Positions 10,586-19,554 of a stretch of 64,000 nucleotides of DNA are shown piece after piece. The DNA comes from Gordonia terrae (GTDB taxonomy: Bacteria; Actinomycetota; Actinomycetes; Mycobacteriales; Mycobacteriaceae). A model generated the notes under the pieces. That model was not told the DNA's origin. It did not search any database and saw nothing but the letters and a program-made list of their open reading frames with translations. The first letter of the stretch is position 1. Every line of letters begins with the position of its first letter. The DNA is taken from contig NZ_CP016594.1 in NCBI RefSeq assembly GCF_001698225.1, positions 4,154,001 through 4,218,000 on the forward strand, written 5' to 3'. A program made the translations under genes and the position numbers.

Positions 10586-10696
10586 CTGCGCTGCAACGCA
10601 AGACGACCCTTCGAGGCTCGTCGACCTCGACGCGCTCCTTTGTCGCTTGCTCGGCCCGGCGGTTAACGCCCATCGCACCCCAGGGAGCAGGTGGAT

Positions 10697-10714
10697 CCTT
10701 GCGGCCACGCAAGG
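10697..10714. terminator. short hairpin between convergent genes
   Basis: CCTTGCG (10697-10703) and CGCAAGG (10708-10714) form a perfect 7-base stem with a 4-base loop between the 3' ends of the HNH gene and the convergent TetR gene. There is no T-run on either side, so it is at best a weak bidirectional terminator. Confidence 0.35.
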
Positions 10715-10723
10715 CGCTAGCCG

Positions 10724-11326
10724 TTACTCGACGGACTTCACGACCGCGTCGACGGCCAGGTACAGAATGGCGTTCTCCCGCTCGAGGATCGACATGTCTC
10801 CGGGCAGCGCCCGCTCGATCGACACCCCGCTGACGACGGCGTTCAGAAAACTCGCCTGTTGGGACACATCACCGTCGACCAGCGCCCCCTCTTCGTCCAG
10901 GACTGTCAGCCAATGTTCCATCCGGCGCACCCCTTCCGCCGCCATCGCCAGGTACGCCGAACGTGTCTCGTCCGTGGGCTCGGGAACGATGAACGCGTCG
11001 AAGACCTTGATCCAGGCTTTCCGCGCCTCATCTCCCGCACTCGGGGCAAGCACCTTCCGCAGACACTGCACCAACCGATCCCGCGCCGGCACCGACCGGT
11101 CATGGATCACGTCGTCGTCCGAGGTCGCCACATCGTAGATCGTGCGCAGAACCGCATCACGCAGAGCACGCTGCGTGGGGAAATGATGCCGCAACGACCC
11201 CATGCTCACCCCCGCACGCGATGCCACCGCTCGCACACTTAGCGACGACGCCGGATCCTCACCGACCATCTCGCACGCCGCGATCAGCACCTTCGCCCGG
11301 GAGTCCAGTTCTGACTTCTGCGCCAC
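10724..11326 (-). CDS. TetR-family transcriptional regulator
   Basis: A 200-residue repressor-type protein. The N-terminal helix-turn-helix is seen in SLSVRAVASRAGVSMGSLRHHFPTQ-like sequence at about residues 28-52, and the ligand-binding domain follows. The start is GTG at 11326, because AGAGAGG lies 5 bases upstream. It diverges from a membrane protein gene, and the 140-base gap between them carries a palindrome and repeats suited to a TetR operator. It probably represses itself and the divergent membrane protein/hydrolase pair. The ligand cannot be read from the sequence. Confidence 0.85.
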   Translation of the reverse strand: MAQKSELDSRAKVLIAACEMVGEDPASSLSVRAVASRAGVSMGSLRHHFPTQRALRDAVLRTIYDVATSDDDVIHDRSVPARDRLVQCLRKVLAPSAGDEARKAWIKVFDAFIVPEPTDETRSAYLAMAAEGVRRMEHWLTVLDEEGALVDGDVSQQASFLNAVVSGVSIERALPGDMSILERENAILYLAVDAVVKSVE

Positions 11327-11390
11327 CGTCACCTCTCTCGCCCGCGGGTTCTCGTGTGACCACGCACCCTCGGTCAACCAACACACTGTA

Positions 11391-11444
11391 CTAGCACAGT
11401 GTGCTAGCGTGTGATCACTACCGAAATAGTACAGCGTGCTAGTG
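11391..11444. promoter_or_regulatory. probable TetR operator region
   Basis: Positions 11391-11407 form a perfect palindrome with 8-base arms (CTAGCACA / TGTGCTAG) around one G. The right part of this site, ACAGTGTGCTAGCG at 11396-11409, recurs as ACAGCGTGCTAGTG at 11431-11444. The location between a tetR gene and its divergent neighbour fits an autoregulatory operator. The binding protein is inferred from position. Confidence 0.65.
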
Positions 11445-11466
11445 CCATGAACAGGAGTGATACGCC

Positions 11467-12102
11467 GTGTTCCACCAGTGGATGCAACAACGCACCGCAC
11501 AACGGATGACCCCCGGCGACGGCCGGCCCCTGCAGCGGTTCCGGTGGTGGCAGTTGCCCGGGCGCGCGCTGTTCCACCTCCAGCTAGACACGATCTACGC
11601 GGTGGACGTCCGGCACTGGCAGAACCAGAGCTCCGACGAGGTGACGGCCGACCTGTATCGCGCAGGCAAGCAGATCGCGGTGTCGAAACTTCCGGCAGCG
11701 TTCCCCGTCGAAGGCGGCACGATCCAGGTGGCGATGAGCGGATCAGGCCTCAAGCGGTGCCACTACGTCGCCGACGACGGCCGTGAACGGCAACTGAGTC
11801 CGGACCCGGCCTCGGCTGAGGGGCGTCGCGCTCGACTTGCGCAGAACCACCCACTCACCAGCCGGTTGATCGCCACCTCCTCGGCGGTCTTGCTGATCGT
11901 CGGGGTCGCACTCCTCATCCTGCAGGTCGCCGAACCCATCTCCCGGATCCCGCCGATCGCGGAATCCATCGGATCGATCACATCCCCGGTCCAACTGCCG
12001 GTCTGGCTCAACGTGGCCCTCGGAGTCGGTGCGGCGGCCGCCGGGCTGGAGCGCGCGCTCCGACTCCGATACCACTGGCTGCTCGACACAGCCGGGACCT
12101 GA
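11467..12102 (+). CDS. hypothetical membrane protein
   Basis: A 211-residue protein of unknown function. The first ~135 residues are soluble (WWQLPGRALFHLQLDTIYAV near the N-terminus suggests a beta-rich cytoplasmic domain). Two hydrophobic segments follow, at about residues 140-160 and 180-195. The start is GTG at 11467, with ACAGGAG upstream. It lies downstream of the TetR operator region and 34 bases before a secreted hydrolase gene, so the two are probably co-transcribed and TetR-controlled. Confidence 0.65.
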   Translation: MFHQWMQQRTAQRMTPGDGRPLQRFRWWQLPGRALFHLQLDTIYAVDVRHWQNQSSDEVTADLYRAGKQIAVSKLPAAFPVEGGTIQVAMSGSGLKRCHYVADDGRERQLSPDPASAEGRRARLAQNHPLTSRLIATSSAVLLIVGVALLILQVAEPISRIPPIAESIGSITSPVQLPVWLNVALGVGAAAAGLERALRLRYHWLLDTAGT

Positions 12103-12136
12103 CCTCACACGCCGAACGGAATGGAAAACGAACACA

Positions 12137-13630
12137 ATGAGAACCAGACTCATCTCCTCGATCGCGGTGACAGGTCTTCTCGTCGCCGGTTGCTCGATGA
12201 CATCCACTCCCGATCCCCCGCTCGATCGCGCGCAACCCGCGAGCCAGACGGAGCTCCGGTGGTCGCCCTGTCCCGCCGGCGTCGAGGACCCTGACGCCGG
12301 CCCACCGCAATTGCAATGCGCCACAGTCCAGGTGCCGCTGGATTACCACGATCCCGACGGCGAACAGATCGACTTGACCATCTCGCGCCTGCCGGCGAGC
12401 AATCCCGACACCCGACGTGGTTCGCTCATGCTCAATCCCGGTGGTCCCGGCGGCAGCGGACTGGATCAGCCAGTCTTCCTCACACAGCGCGGAATCCCGC
12501 AAGAACTTCTCGACACCTATGACCTCATCGGGATCGACACGAGGGGCATCGGCCATTCGTCGCCCATCAGTTGCGGTTTCACTCCCGACATCGAGTACTA
12601 CGGGGCCGTACCTCCATACGCGTACGATGACACGGCATTCGACGAGCAAGCGACAACAGCCGAGGTGGTGGCGAACCGGTGCGCCGCCAACGACGACGGC
12701 CGCATGCGACACATGACGACGGCGAACATGGCGCGCGACCTGGACCGGATCCGCGCCGCACTCGGCGAGGAGAAGGGCAACTTCCTCGGATACTCCTACG
12801 GCACAGCGCTGGGCGCCGCGTACGCATCGATGTTCCCGACTGCGACCGACCGAATCGTGTTGGACAGCAACATCGGTGACACCCACCTCGACCGGGACGG
12901 GATGCGTCGGTACGCACGCGGCATGGAGGACACGTTCCCCGACTTCGCACGGTGGGCAGCGGCGCGGGACGCCCGGTACGGCCTCGGGAACACGCCCGAG
13001 GCGGTGCGCGACACGTACTTCGCCATCGCGGACAAACTCGATCGCGCCCCGGTCGACGGGATCGACGGTCGCACGTTCCGGCTGGGCATGTTCGTCTCGC
13101 TGTACAACCCCGCTTCGTACGACGCGACAGCGCAGAACTGGATCGCCATGCGGGACCGTGCACCCAACGACACTCCGCCGGCCATCAGCGCGGCCGCTGC
13201 CGAGACGGACAACAGCTGGTCGGTGTTTCTGGCGGTGACGTGCAACGACGTCGAATGGCCGAGTGATCCCACGGTGTACGAGAAGGCCATCGAGGAAGAC
13301 CGGCAACAGTACCCGCTGTTCGGTGCCGCGGCAGCAAACATCATGCCGTGCGCCTACTGGCAGATCGACCGGACCGCGCAACCGGTGGCTGTCGAGGACG
13401 AAGGACCGACCAACGTGCTTGTGGCACAGCATCAGCGCGATCCGGTGACTCCACACGTCAACGGCGAGCGGATCAACGAGAAGTTCGGCGACCGCTCCCT
13501 GCTGCTCAGCGTCGACGGCAGCGGGCACGGCGTCTTCGCACTGGGCACGAACGCATGCGCCCAGGACGTCGTCACCGACTATCTGGTCGATGGCAACATG
13601 CCGGAGCAGGACGTGACCTGTCCCGCGTAG
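12137..13630 (+). CDS. secreted alpha/beta hydrolase, TAP-like peptidase family
   Basis: A 497-residue lipoprotein. The N-terminal signal ends in the lipobox LLVAGCS at about residue 19. The alpha/beta hydrolase fold shows the oxyanion motif NPGGPGGSG near residue 102 and the nucleophile elbow GYSYGT with Ser220. The acid and His candidates are in HQRDPVTP and GSGHGVF of the TAP-like C-terminal domain. Relatives are tripeptidyl aminopeptidases and mycobacterial cell-envelope hydrolases (Hip1/SlpE type), so a peptidase or esterase acting outside the membrane is likely. The ATG at 12137 gives a proper signal peptide; the upstream extension of the frame overlaps the previous gene. Confidence 0.85.
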   Translation: MRTRLISSIAVTGLLVAGCSMTSTPDPPLDRAQPASQTELRWSPCPAGVEDPDAGPPQLQCATVQVPLDYHDPDGEQIDLTISRLPASNPDTRRGSLMLNPGGPGGSGLDQPVFLTQRGIPQELLDTYDLIGIDTRGIGHSSPISCGFTPDIEYYGAVPPYAYDDTAFDEQATTAEVVANRCAANDDGRMRHMTTANMARDLDRIRAALGEEKGNFLGYSYGTALGAAYASMFPTATDRIVLDSNIGDTHLDRDGMRRYARGMEDTFPDFARWAAARDARYGLGNTPEAVRDTYFAIADKLDRAPVDGIDGRTFRLGMFVSLYNPASYDATAQNWIAMRDRAPNDTPPAISAAAAETDNSWSVFLAVTCNDVEWPSDPTVYEKAIEEDRQQYPLFGAAAANIMPCAYWQIDRTAQPVAVEDEGPTNVLVAQHQRDPVTPHVNGERINEKFGDRSLLLSVDGSGHGVFALGTNACAQDVVTDYLVDGNMPEQDVTCPA

Positions 13631-13637
13631 GCACGCG

Positions 13638-13678
13638 CCTGACCGGCCGTCACCCGAGGCGGTAAGCGGTCGGTCAGG
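13638..13678. terminator. possible bidirectional hairpin between convergent genes
   Basis: CCTGACCG (13638-13645) pairs with CGGTCAGG (13671-13678) across a 25-base loop, between the hydrolase gene and the convergent map gene. The right arm overlaps the map stop codon. No T-run is present. Confidence 0.35.
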
Positions 13679-14477
13679 CTCCCGAGGGGCGCGGCGTGAG
13701 GATACGCGGCCCGTCGGCGGTGACCGCCACAGTGTGTTCCCAATGGGCCGAACGTGATCCGTCGTCGGTGACAACGGTCCAATCGTCGTCGAGAACCGAG
13801 GTGTCCTCGGTACCGAGCGTCAGCATCGGCTCGATGGCGAGAGTAGAGCCGATCACGAGGGTCGGTCCCTTGCCGGGCTCACCCTCGTTCGCGAGGAACG
13901 GCTCCATGTGCATCTCGCGGCCGATCCCGTGCCCACCGTAGCCGTCGACGATGCCGAACGGGCGACCGAACGTCTTCTCCGCGGCGCGGGTGCCGAGCTC
14001 GATCGCGTGCGAGATGTCGGTGAGGCGCGCACCGTCGACCATGGCGGCGATCCCCGCCTCCATCGACAACCGCGTCGCCTCGGACAATTCCGCGTCGGCG
14101 GTCGACAACTCACCGACCCCGAAGGTCCAGGCCGAGTCGCCGTGCCAACCGTCGAGAATCGCGCCGCAGTCGATGGACACGAGATCGCCCTCGGCGAGCA
14201 CGACATCGGCCGATGGGATTCCGTGGACCACCACCTCGTTCACCGAGCTGCAGATGGACCCGGGAAAACCGTGGTAGCCCTTGAACGACGGCACCGCCCC
14301 GGCGCCACGGATCACGGACTCGGCGACTTCATCGAGGTCGAGGGTGCTGACGCCCGCTTTCGCTGCCTCTCGCACCGCCACCAGCGCGGACCCGACGATC
14401 GCGCCGGCGGCGGCCATGGCGTCGAGCTCGCCCGCGCTGCGGAACGGCACGACGCGCTTGCGCTTACGAAAACCCAT
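13674..14477 (-). CDS. map: methionine aminopeptidase, type I
   Basis: A 267-residue cytoplasmic metallopeptidase that removes the initiator methionine. The metal-ligand regions are visible: [16 protein letters not shown] (the two Asp ligands), [15 protein letters not shown] (His), and the C-terminal Glu residues in AIEPML and HWEHTVAV. The length is typical for the short type I enzymes. It follows adk after 38 bases in the conserved secY-adk-map order. The ATG at 14477 is the only reasonable start. Confidence 0.95.
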   Translation of the reverse strand: MGFRKRKRVVPFRSAGELDAMAAAGAIVGSALVAVREAAKAGVSTLDLDEVAESVIRGAGAVPSFKGYHGFPGSICSSVNEVVVHGIPSADVVLAEGDLVSIDCGAILDGWHGDSAWTFGVGELSTADAELSEATRLSMEAGIAAMVDGARLTDISHAIELGTRAAEKTFGRPFGIVDGYGGHGIGREMHMEPFLANEGEPGKGPTLVIGSTLAIEPMLTLGTEDTSVLDDDWTVVTDDGSRSAHWEHTVAVTADGPRILTPRPSGA

Positions 14478-14515
14478 GCGTTACAGCGATTCCCCGGTTG
14501 TCAGGTTGCGCCGTG

Positions 14516-15070
14516 TCAGGAGACGCCGGCGCCGAGGGCGCTCAGGACGCGCTGATGAACGCCCTGGATGTCACCGACCGCATCGATGGTCTTGACCTGG
14601 TCGCCGTAGTAGGCGAGCAGCGGCGCGGTCTCCCTGGTGTAGACGTCCATCCGGTTGCGGATGACCTCTTCGGTGTCGTCAGCGCGGCCACGAGCCAGCA
14701 TGCGCTCCACGACCACATCGGTGTCGACGACGAACGAGAGCACCGCATCGAGCGAGGCGTCGAGGTTCGCCAGGATGTCGTTGAGTGCGTCGGCCTGCTC
14801 GGTCGAACGCGGGAAGCCGTCGAGGATGAAACCCTTCGACGCGTCCGGCTCACCGACGCGGGCACGGACCATGTCCACGGTGATCTCGGACGGGACGAGA
14901 TTGCCGGCGTCGAGGTACTTCTTGGCCTCGACACCCACGGCGGTGCCCTGAGAGATGTTGGCGCGGAAGAGGTCGCCGGTCGAGATGTGGGGGATCCCGA
15001 GTGCTTCGCTCAAGAGTTCCGCCTGGGTGCCTTTGCCTGCTCCAGGCGGGCCGAGAATGACAAGTCTCAC
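14516..15070 (-). CDS. adk: adenylate kinase
   Basis: A 184-residue cytoplasmic enzyme interconverting ATP plus AMP and two ADP. The P-loop GPPGAGKGT is at residues 7-15, and the adenylate kinase signature appears as FILDGFPRS. The LID is the short form usual in actinobacteria. The start is GTG at 15070, which overlaps the secY stop as GTGA; the open frame upstream lies inside secY. It belongs to the secY-adk-map unit. Confidence 0.95.
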   Translation of the reverse strand: MRLVILGPPGAGKGTQAELLSEALGIPHISTGDLFRANISQGTAVGVEAKKYLDAGNLVPSEITVDMVRARVGEPDASKGFILDGFPRSTEQADALNDILANLDASLDAVLSFVVDTDVVVERMLARGRADDTEEVIRNRMDVYTRETAPLLAYYGDQVKTIDAVGDIQGVHQRVLSALGAGVS

Positions 15071-16395
15071 TTCAGGAATCCTTCGTACTTGCGTTGCATC
15101 AACTGACTGTTGATCTGCTTCATCGTGTCCAGACCCACGCCGACCATGATCAGCACGGCCGTACCACCGAACGGCAGGTTCTGGACGTTGCCGCTGTTGC
15201 CGATCTCCAGGAACAGGTTCGGGAGTACCGCGATGATACCGAGATAGATCGAGCCGGGCAGAGTGATGCGACTGAGCACATACCCGAGGTACTCGGCGGT
15301 CGGCGCGCCCGGACGGATGCCCGGGATGAACCCACCGTACTTCTTCATCTCGTCGGCGCGTTCCTCCGGATTGAACGTCACCGCCACGTAGAAGTACGTG
15401 AAGAAGATGATCATCAGGAAGTACACGGCAATGTAGACGCCGTTGCTGGGATCGGTCAGATACCTGGTGACGTACTCCTGCCACGTCGATTGCGTCCCAT
15501 CGGGATTGCGCGTGAGCTCGACGATCAGCTGCGGCAGGTACAACAGCGACGAGGCGAAGATCACCGGGATGACGCCGGCCTGGTTGACCTTCAACGGGAG
15601 ATAGGTCGACGATCCGCCGTACATCTTCCGGCCGACCATGCGCTTGGCGTACTGGACCGGGATGCGTCGCTGGCCCTGCTCGATGAACACGACGCCGGCG
15701 ACGATGATCAGTGCGGCGACACACACCAGGGCGAAGACGAGTCCGCCGCGGCTGTTCAGGATGGTGCGACCCTCGGCCGGGATACGGGCGGCGATACCGG
15801 CGAAGATGAGCAGCGACATGCCGTTGCCGATGCCGCGTTCGGTGATGAGCTCGCCGAACCACATGACGACACAGGCGCCGGCGGTCATGACGAGCACGAT
15901 GATCGAGAGACCGAAGATGCTCGAATCGTTGAGGACCTCGCCGCTGGTCGCACAGGACTGCGGGAGGAGCTGGCCGCGATCGGCCAGGGCCACGATGCCG
16001 GTCGACTGCAAGAGTGCCAATGCGACAGCCAGATAGCGCGTGTACTGCGTCATCTTGGCCTGCCCGGCCTGACCCTCCTTGCGAAGCTGCTCGAACCGCG
16101 GGATGACCACGGTGAGCAGCTGCACGATGATGGCCGCGGTGATGTACGGCATGATGCCGATCGCGAACACCGACAGCTGGAGCAGCGCTCCACCGGAGAA
16201 CAGGTTGATCAGGGAGTAGACCGAACTCGACTCACCCGACGAGACCTCGTCGAGACACGCCCGCACGGCCTGATAGTCGACGCCCGGCGACGGGACCGTC
16301 GCGCCCAGCCGATACAGGATGATGATGCCGAGAACGAAGAGGATCTTCTTCCTCAGGTCCGGCGTCCGAATGGCCGCGAAGAGGGGGGAAAGCAC
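15067..16395 (-). CDS. secY: protein translocase subunit SecY
   Basis: A 442-residue polytopic membrane protein forming the Sec export channel. Ten hydrophobic segments are apparent, and typical SecY signatures are present: [14 protein letters not shown] in the N-terminal region and the cytoplasmic-loop sequence [16 protein letters not shown]. The start is GTG at 16395, with AGGAGGAG just upstream. It opens a secY-adk-map transcription unit separated from the ribosomal genes by a strong hairpin and a ~200-base gap that should carry its own promoter, though I could not assign one with confidence. Confidence 0.96.
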   Translation of the reverse strand: MLSPLFAAIRTPDLRKKILFVLGIIILYRLGATVPSPGVDYQAVRACLDEVSSGESSSVYSLINLFSGGALLQLSVFAIGIMPYITAAIIVQLLTVVIPRFEQLRKEGQAGQAKMTQYTRYLAVALALLQSTGIVALADRGQLLPQSCATSGEVLNDSSIFGLSIIVLVMTAGACVVMWFGELITERGIGNGMSLLIFAGIAARIPAEGRTILNSRGGLVFALVCVAALIIVAGVVFIEQGQRRIPVQYAKRMVGRKMYGGSSTYLPLKVNQAGVIPVIFASSLLYLPQLIVELTRNPDGTQSTWQEYVTRYLTDPSNGVYIAVYFLMIIFFTYFYVAVTFNPEERADEMKKYGGFIPGIRPGAPTAEYLGYVLSRITLPGSIYLGIIAVLPNLFLEIGNSGNVQNLPFGGTAVLIMVGVGLDTMKQINSQLMQRKYEGFLK

Positions 16396-16554
16396 TAACT
16401 CCTCCTAGGAACGACCACGCGAGGCGTACGTCCCGGGTCGAGGCGACCCGGTCCCCGTGTGCTCGGCAATCGACGATGATCTTTCGGGATGCGGCGATCT
16501 TGGTGTGTCCGGCAGGACAACGTCTGAGACTCTAACAGTCACACCGAAACGCCC

Positions 16555-16587
16555 CGGTCGGGCGGCAGCGATGCTGCCGCCCGACCG
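16555..16587 (-). terminator. terminator after rplO
   Basis: A perfect 15-base stem (arms 16555-16569 and 16573-16587) closes on a 3-base GAT loop, 14 bases after the rplO stop codon on the minus strand. It is followed by a short GTTTC stretch rather than a long T-run. It separates the ribosomal protein genes from secY-adk-map. Confidence 0.8.
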
Positions 16588-16600
16588 CGGTGTGTGTCCG

Positions 16601-17041
16601 TCAGAGTTCGGTGACGCTGCCGCCGGCAGCGGCGATCTTTTCCTTGGCGGAAGCGGTGAACTTGTCGGCGGTGATGTCGACCTTGACCGACAGGTCGCCG
16701 TCGCCGAGAACCTTCACCAGCTTGTTCTTGCGAACGGCACCGGCCGCGACGAGTTCGTCGACGCCGATGGTGCCACCCTGCGGGAACAGGCGGGCGATGT
16801 CGCCGACGTTGACGACCTGGTACTCGATCCGGTTGCGGTTGGTGAAGCCCTTGAGCTTCGGCAGCCGCATGTGGATCGGCATCTGGCCACCCTCGAAGCC
16901 GGCGGGCACGTTCTTGCGTGCCTTGGTGCCCTTGGTGCCGCGACCGGCGGTCTTACCCTTGGACCCCTCACCGCGACCCACGCGGGTCTTGTCGGTCTTC
17001 GACCCCGGTGCGGGGCGAAGGTGATGGAGTTTGATGGTCAT
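16601..17041 (-). CDS. rplO: 50S ribosomal protein L15
   Basis: A 146-residue ribosomal protein of the large subunit. The Gly/Arg/Lys-rich N-terminal tail ([21 protein letters not shown]) and the [11 protein letters not shown] segment are typical of L15. It is the last gene of the rpsH-rplF-rplR-rpsE-rpmD-rplO run and is followed by a strong hairpin terminator. The start at 17041 lies 5 bases after rpmD. Confidence 0.97.
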   Translation of the reverse strand: MTIKLHHLRPAPGSKTDKTRVGRGEGSKGKTAGRGTKGTKARKNVPAGFEGGQMPIHMRLPKLKGFTNRNRIEYQVVNVGDIARLFPQGGTIGVDELVAAGAVRKNKLVKVLGDGDLSVKVDITADKFTASAKEKIAAAGGSVTEL

Positions 17042-17046
17042 TGCTC

Positions 17047-17226
17047 TTAAACCTCTTCGACTGTCACGAGGTGGCGAACCGCGTTGATGAGGCCGCGGTT
17101 AATCGGCGTGTCCTCGCGGGTGACGGTCTGGCGGATGCCTCGGAGTCCGAGGGTCCGCAGGCTGTCACGCTGGTTCTTCTTGGTACCGATGGTGCCCTTG
17201 ACCTGAGTGATCTTCAGTTCGGCCAT
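17047..17226 (-). CDS. rpmD: 50S ribosomal protein L30
   Basis: A 59-residue protein beginning [14 protein letters not shown] and containing [10 protein letters not shown], typical of bacterial L30. The start ATG at 17226 lies two bases after the rpsE stop, with the frame open further upstream only inside rpsE. It lies between rpsE and rplO, as in most actinobacterial spc operons. Confidence 0.96.
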   Translation of the reverse strand: MAELKITQVKGTIGTKKNQRDSLRTLGLRGIRQTVTREDTPINRGLINAVRHLVTVEEV

Positions 17227-17228
17227 GA

Positions 17229-17879
17229 TCAGACCCCCTGTCCTGCACGGGCGCGCAGCATACCGGCCGGAGCGACGTCCTCGATCGGCAGACCACGACG
17301 GGCCGCGACCTCTTCGGGGCGCTGCAGCATCTTCAGAGCTGCGACGGTGGCGTGCACCACGTTGATGGCGTTGTCCGAGCCGAGGCTCTTGGCGAGGACG
17401 TCGTGGACGCCCGCGCACTCGAGCACGGCACGCACCGCGCCACCGGCGATGACACCGGTACCGGGGCTGGCCGGGCGCAGCATGACGACACCGGCGGCGG
17501 CCTCACCCTGAACCGGGTGGGTCACGGTGCCACCGATCAGCGGCACGCGGAAGAAGTTCTTGCGAGCTTCCTCAACGCCCTTCTGGATCGCAGCCGGGAC
17601 TTCCTTGGCCTTGCCGTAGCCGACGCCGACCATGCCCTGGCCGTCGCCGACGACCACGAGAGCGGTGAACGAGAAACGACGTCCACCCTTGACCACCTTC
17701 GAGACGCGGTTGATGGTCACCACGCGCTCGAGCTGGTTGCGGTCCTGGTCGCGGCCGCCACGGTCGCGACGGTCGCCGCGGCCACCGCCGCCGCGACGGT
17801 CGTTGCCGCCGCCCTGGTTGTTCTGGTTGTTGTCGTTACCGGCGGGTCCGTTTCCGCCGTCACGCTGACGTCCGGGCAT
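17229..17879 (-). CDS. rpsE: 30S ribosomal protein S5
   Basis: A 216-residue small-subunit protein that contributes to decoding accuracy. After an Asn/Gly/Arg/Asp-rich disordered N-terminal extension of about 50 residues, the S5 double-stranded-RNA-binding domain is clear ([20 protein letters not shown], then [13 protein letters not shown]). The N-terminal extension is common in mycolate actinomycetes. It lies between rplR and rpmD. Confidence 0.97.
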   Translation of the reverse strand: MPGRQRDGGNGPAGNDNNQNNQGGGNDRRGGGGRGDRRDRGGRDQDRNQLERVVTINRVSKVVKGGRRFSFTALVVVGDGQGMVGVGYGKAKEVPAAIQKGVEEARKNFFRVPLIGGTVTHPVQGEAAAGVVMLRPASPGTGVIAGGAVRAVLECAGVHDVLAKSLGSDNAINVVHATVAALKMLQRPEEVAARRGLPIEDVAPAGMLRARAGQGV

Positions 17880-17925
17880 CAGAGGTTCCCTCCGGTCATG
17901 TGGGTGTAGCTGGTGAAGATGGTCA

Positions 17926-18330
17926 TCAGAAGCTCAGGCCTCCCTCGCGGGCGGCATCGGCGAGCGCTGCGATCCGGCCGTGGTAGTCCTTGCCACCACG
18001 GTCGAACACGACGGCGTCGACACCGGCGGCCTTGGCGCGGGCGGCGATGAGCTCGCCGACCTTGCGGGCCTGCGCCGACTTGTCGCCGCCGGCCGCGCGC
18101 ACGTCGGCCTCGATCGACGAGGCCGCGGCCAGCGTCTTGCCGGCCAGGTCGTCGATGAGCTGGACGTGGATGTGACGCGAGCTGCGCTTGACCGCGAGAC
18201 GCGGACGAGCCGGGGTTCCGCTGACCTTCTTGCGGAGGCGGAAGTGTCGATTGGTGGTCGCCTTGCGACGACGCGTCGACACGTCCTTGCCGACGGGCTT
18301 GCGAACTGTCTTGGTAGCTGTCTCACTCAT
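17926..18330 (-). CDS. rplR: 50S ribosomal protein L18
   Basis: A 134-residue 5S rRNA-binding protein. The central [18 protein letters not shown] segment and the C-terminal [20 protein letters not shown] block are characteristic of L18. It follows rplF by 3 bases and precedes rpsE. Confidence 0.97.
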   Translation of the reverse strand: MSETATKTVRKPVGKDVSTRRRKATTNRHFRLRKKVSGTPARPRLAVKRSSRHIHVQLIDDLAGKTLAAASSIEADVRAAGGDKSAQARKVGELIAARAKAAGVDAVVFDRGGKDYHGRIAALADAAREGGLSF

Positions 18331-18333
18331 GGC

Positions 18334-18870
18334 TTACTTACCCGTCTTTCCGACCTTGCGACGGATCTGCTCACCCTCGTAGCGAATGCCCTTGCCCTTG
18401 TAGGGGTCCGGACGACGCAGGCGGCGGATGACCGCCGAGATCTCGCCGACTTGCTGCTTGTCGATACCCGAGACCGAGAACTTCGTCGGGGACTCCACGG
18501 CGAACGTGATGCCCGCCGGGGCCTCGATCGGCACGGGATGGCTGTAACCGAGCGCGAACTCGAGGTCGCTGCCCTTGGCCTGCACGCGGTAACCGACACC
18601 GAAGATCTCCATCTTCTTGGTGTAGCCCTGCGTGACGCCGACGACGAGGTTGTTCACGAGCGAACGGCTCAGGCCGTGCAGCGCGCGGCTGCGACGCTCG
18701 TCGTTGGGGCGGGTCACGACGATGGAGTTGTCCTCCTTGGCGACCGCGATGGGCTCGGAGATGGTGAGCGAGAGCTCACCCTTGGGGCCCTTCACGGTGA
18801 CGTTCTGGCCGTCGATGGTGACGTCCACGCCCGCGGGGATCTCGATGGGGTTCTTTCCGATACGCGACAT
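18334..18870 (-). CDS. rplF: 50S ribosomal protein L6
   Basis: A 178-residue large-subunit protein beginning [15 protein letters not shown] and ending with the conserved [26 protein letters not shown] tail. It follows rpsH after 14 bases and precedes rplR in the ribosomal run. Confidence 0.97.
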   Translation of the reverse strand: MSRIGKNPIEIPAGVDVTIDGQNVTVKGPKGELSLTISEPIAVAKEDNSIVVTRPNDERRSRALHGLSRSLVNNLVVGVTQGYTKKMEIFGVGYRVQAKGSDLEFALGYSHPVPIEAPAGITFAVESPTKFSVSGIDKQQVGEISAVIRRLRRPDPYKGKGIRYEGEQIRRKVGKTGK

Positions 18871-18884
18871 TGTTGTTACCTCCC

Positions 18885-19283
18885 CTACCAGACGTAGGCG
18901 AGGACTTCGCCGCCCACGCCCTGGTTGGCTGCCTGGCGATCGGTGAGCAGGCCGGACGACGTGGAGATGATGGCCACGCCGAGGCCGCCCAGAACCTTGG
19001 GCAGGTTGGTGGACTTTGCATAAACCCGGAGGCCGGGCTTGGAGACGCGGCGCAGTCCGGCGATGGAACGCTCACGACTCGGGCCGTACTTCAGGGAGAC
19101 GACGAGGTTCTTTCCGACCTCCGCGTCTTCGGTGCGGTAGTCGGTGATGTAGCCCTCGCGCTTGAGGATCTCGGCGATGTTCACCTTGATCTTCGACGAG
19201 GGCAGTGTCACCTCGTCGTGGTACGCCGAGTTGGCGTTACGCAGACGCGTCAAGAAGTCTGCGATCGGGTCAGTCATGGTCAT
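18885..19283 (-). CDS. rpsH: 30S ribosomal protein S8
   Basis: A 132-residue 16S rRNA-binding protein. It begins [18 protein letters not shown] and has the C-terminal [20 protein letters not shown] motif of S8. Here it is the first gene of its transcription unit: the usual upstream neighbours rplE and rpsN are absent, and the next gene to the right is on the other strand. A strong promoter lies about 200 bases upstream. Confidence 0.97.
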   Translation of the reverse strand: MTMTDPIADFLTRLRNANSAYHDEVTLPSSKIKVNIAEILKREGYITDYRTEDAEVGKNLVVSLKYGPSRERSIAGLRRVSKPGLRVYAKSTNLPKVLGGLGVAIISTSSGLLTDRQAANQGVGGEVLAYVW

Positions 19284-19480
19284 GGGTGACCGTCAACCTT
19301 TCTCGTAGCGGTTCCCATACAGCGCCGGGCGCGGAGAAATCCCCGTGACCTGCGGTGGGCCTTCCACGAAGTGGATAGTTGTTTCTGAAGGTTCTCGCCG
19401 CCGATGCCCTTGGCTTTTCGCCGGCACCGGAGACTATTCAGTTGTGTCCCGGACACCTGAGGTGCACAGGCAACCGGTCT

Positions 19481-19509
19481 AGTGTAGGGAATCCGCAGCG
19501 TAGACCCAA
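19481..19509 (-). promoter_or_regulatory. promoter of the rpsH ribosomal operon
   Basis: On the minus strand TTGGGT (19504-19509) and TACACT (19481-19486) are separated by 17 bases. Transcription would start near 19474, giving a leader of about 190 bases before rpsH. The leader contains a perfect GTGTCC/GGACAC palindrome at 19444-19456. I see no gene in the 271-base gap 19284-19554. Confidence 0.65.
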
Positions 19510-19554
19510 ATCGGCGCCGGTCGGCGGTCTCGGACCTCGGGCACCATCGAGGGT

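Noticed and set aside
12008..13774. Long minus-strand open frame (588 codons)
   Set aside because: It is antisense to the clear TAP-like hydrolase, Arg/Val/His-rich without recognisable domains; such frames are typical shadows in high-GC DNA.
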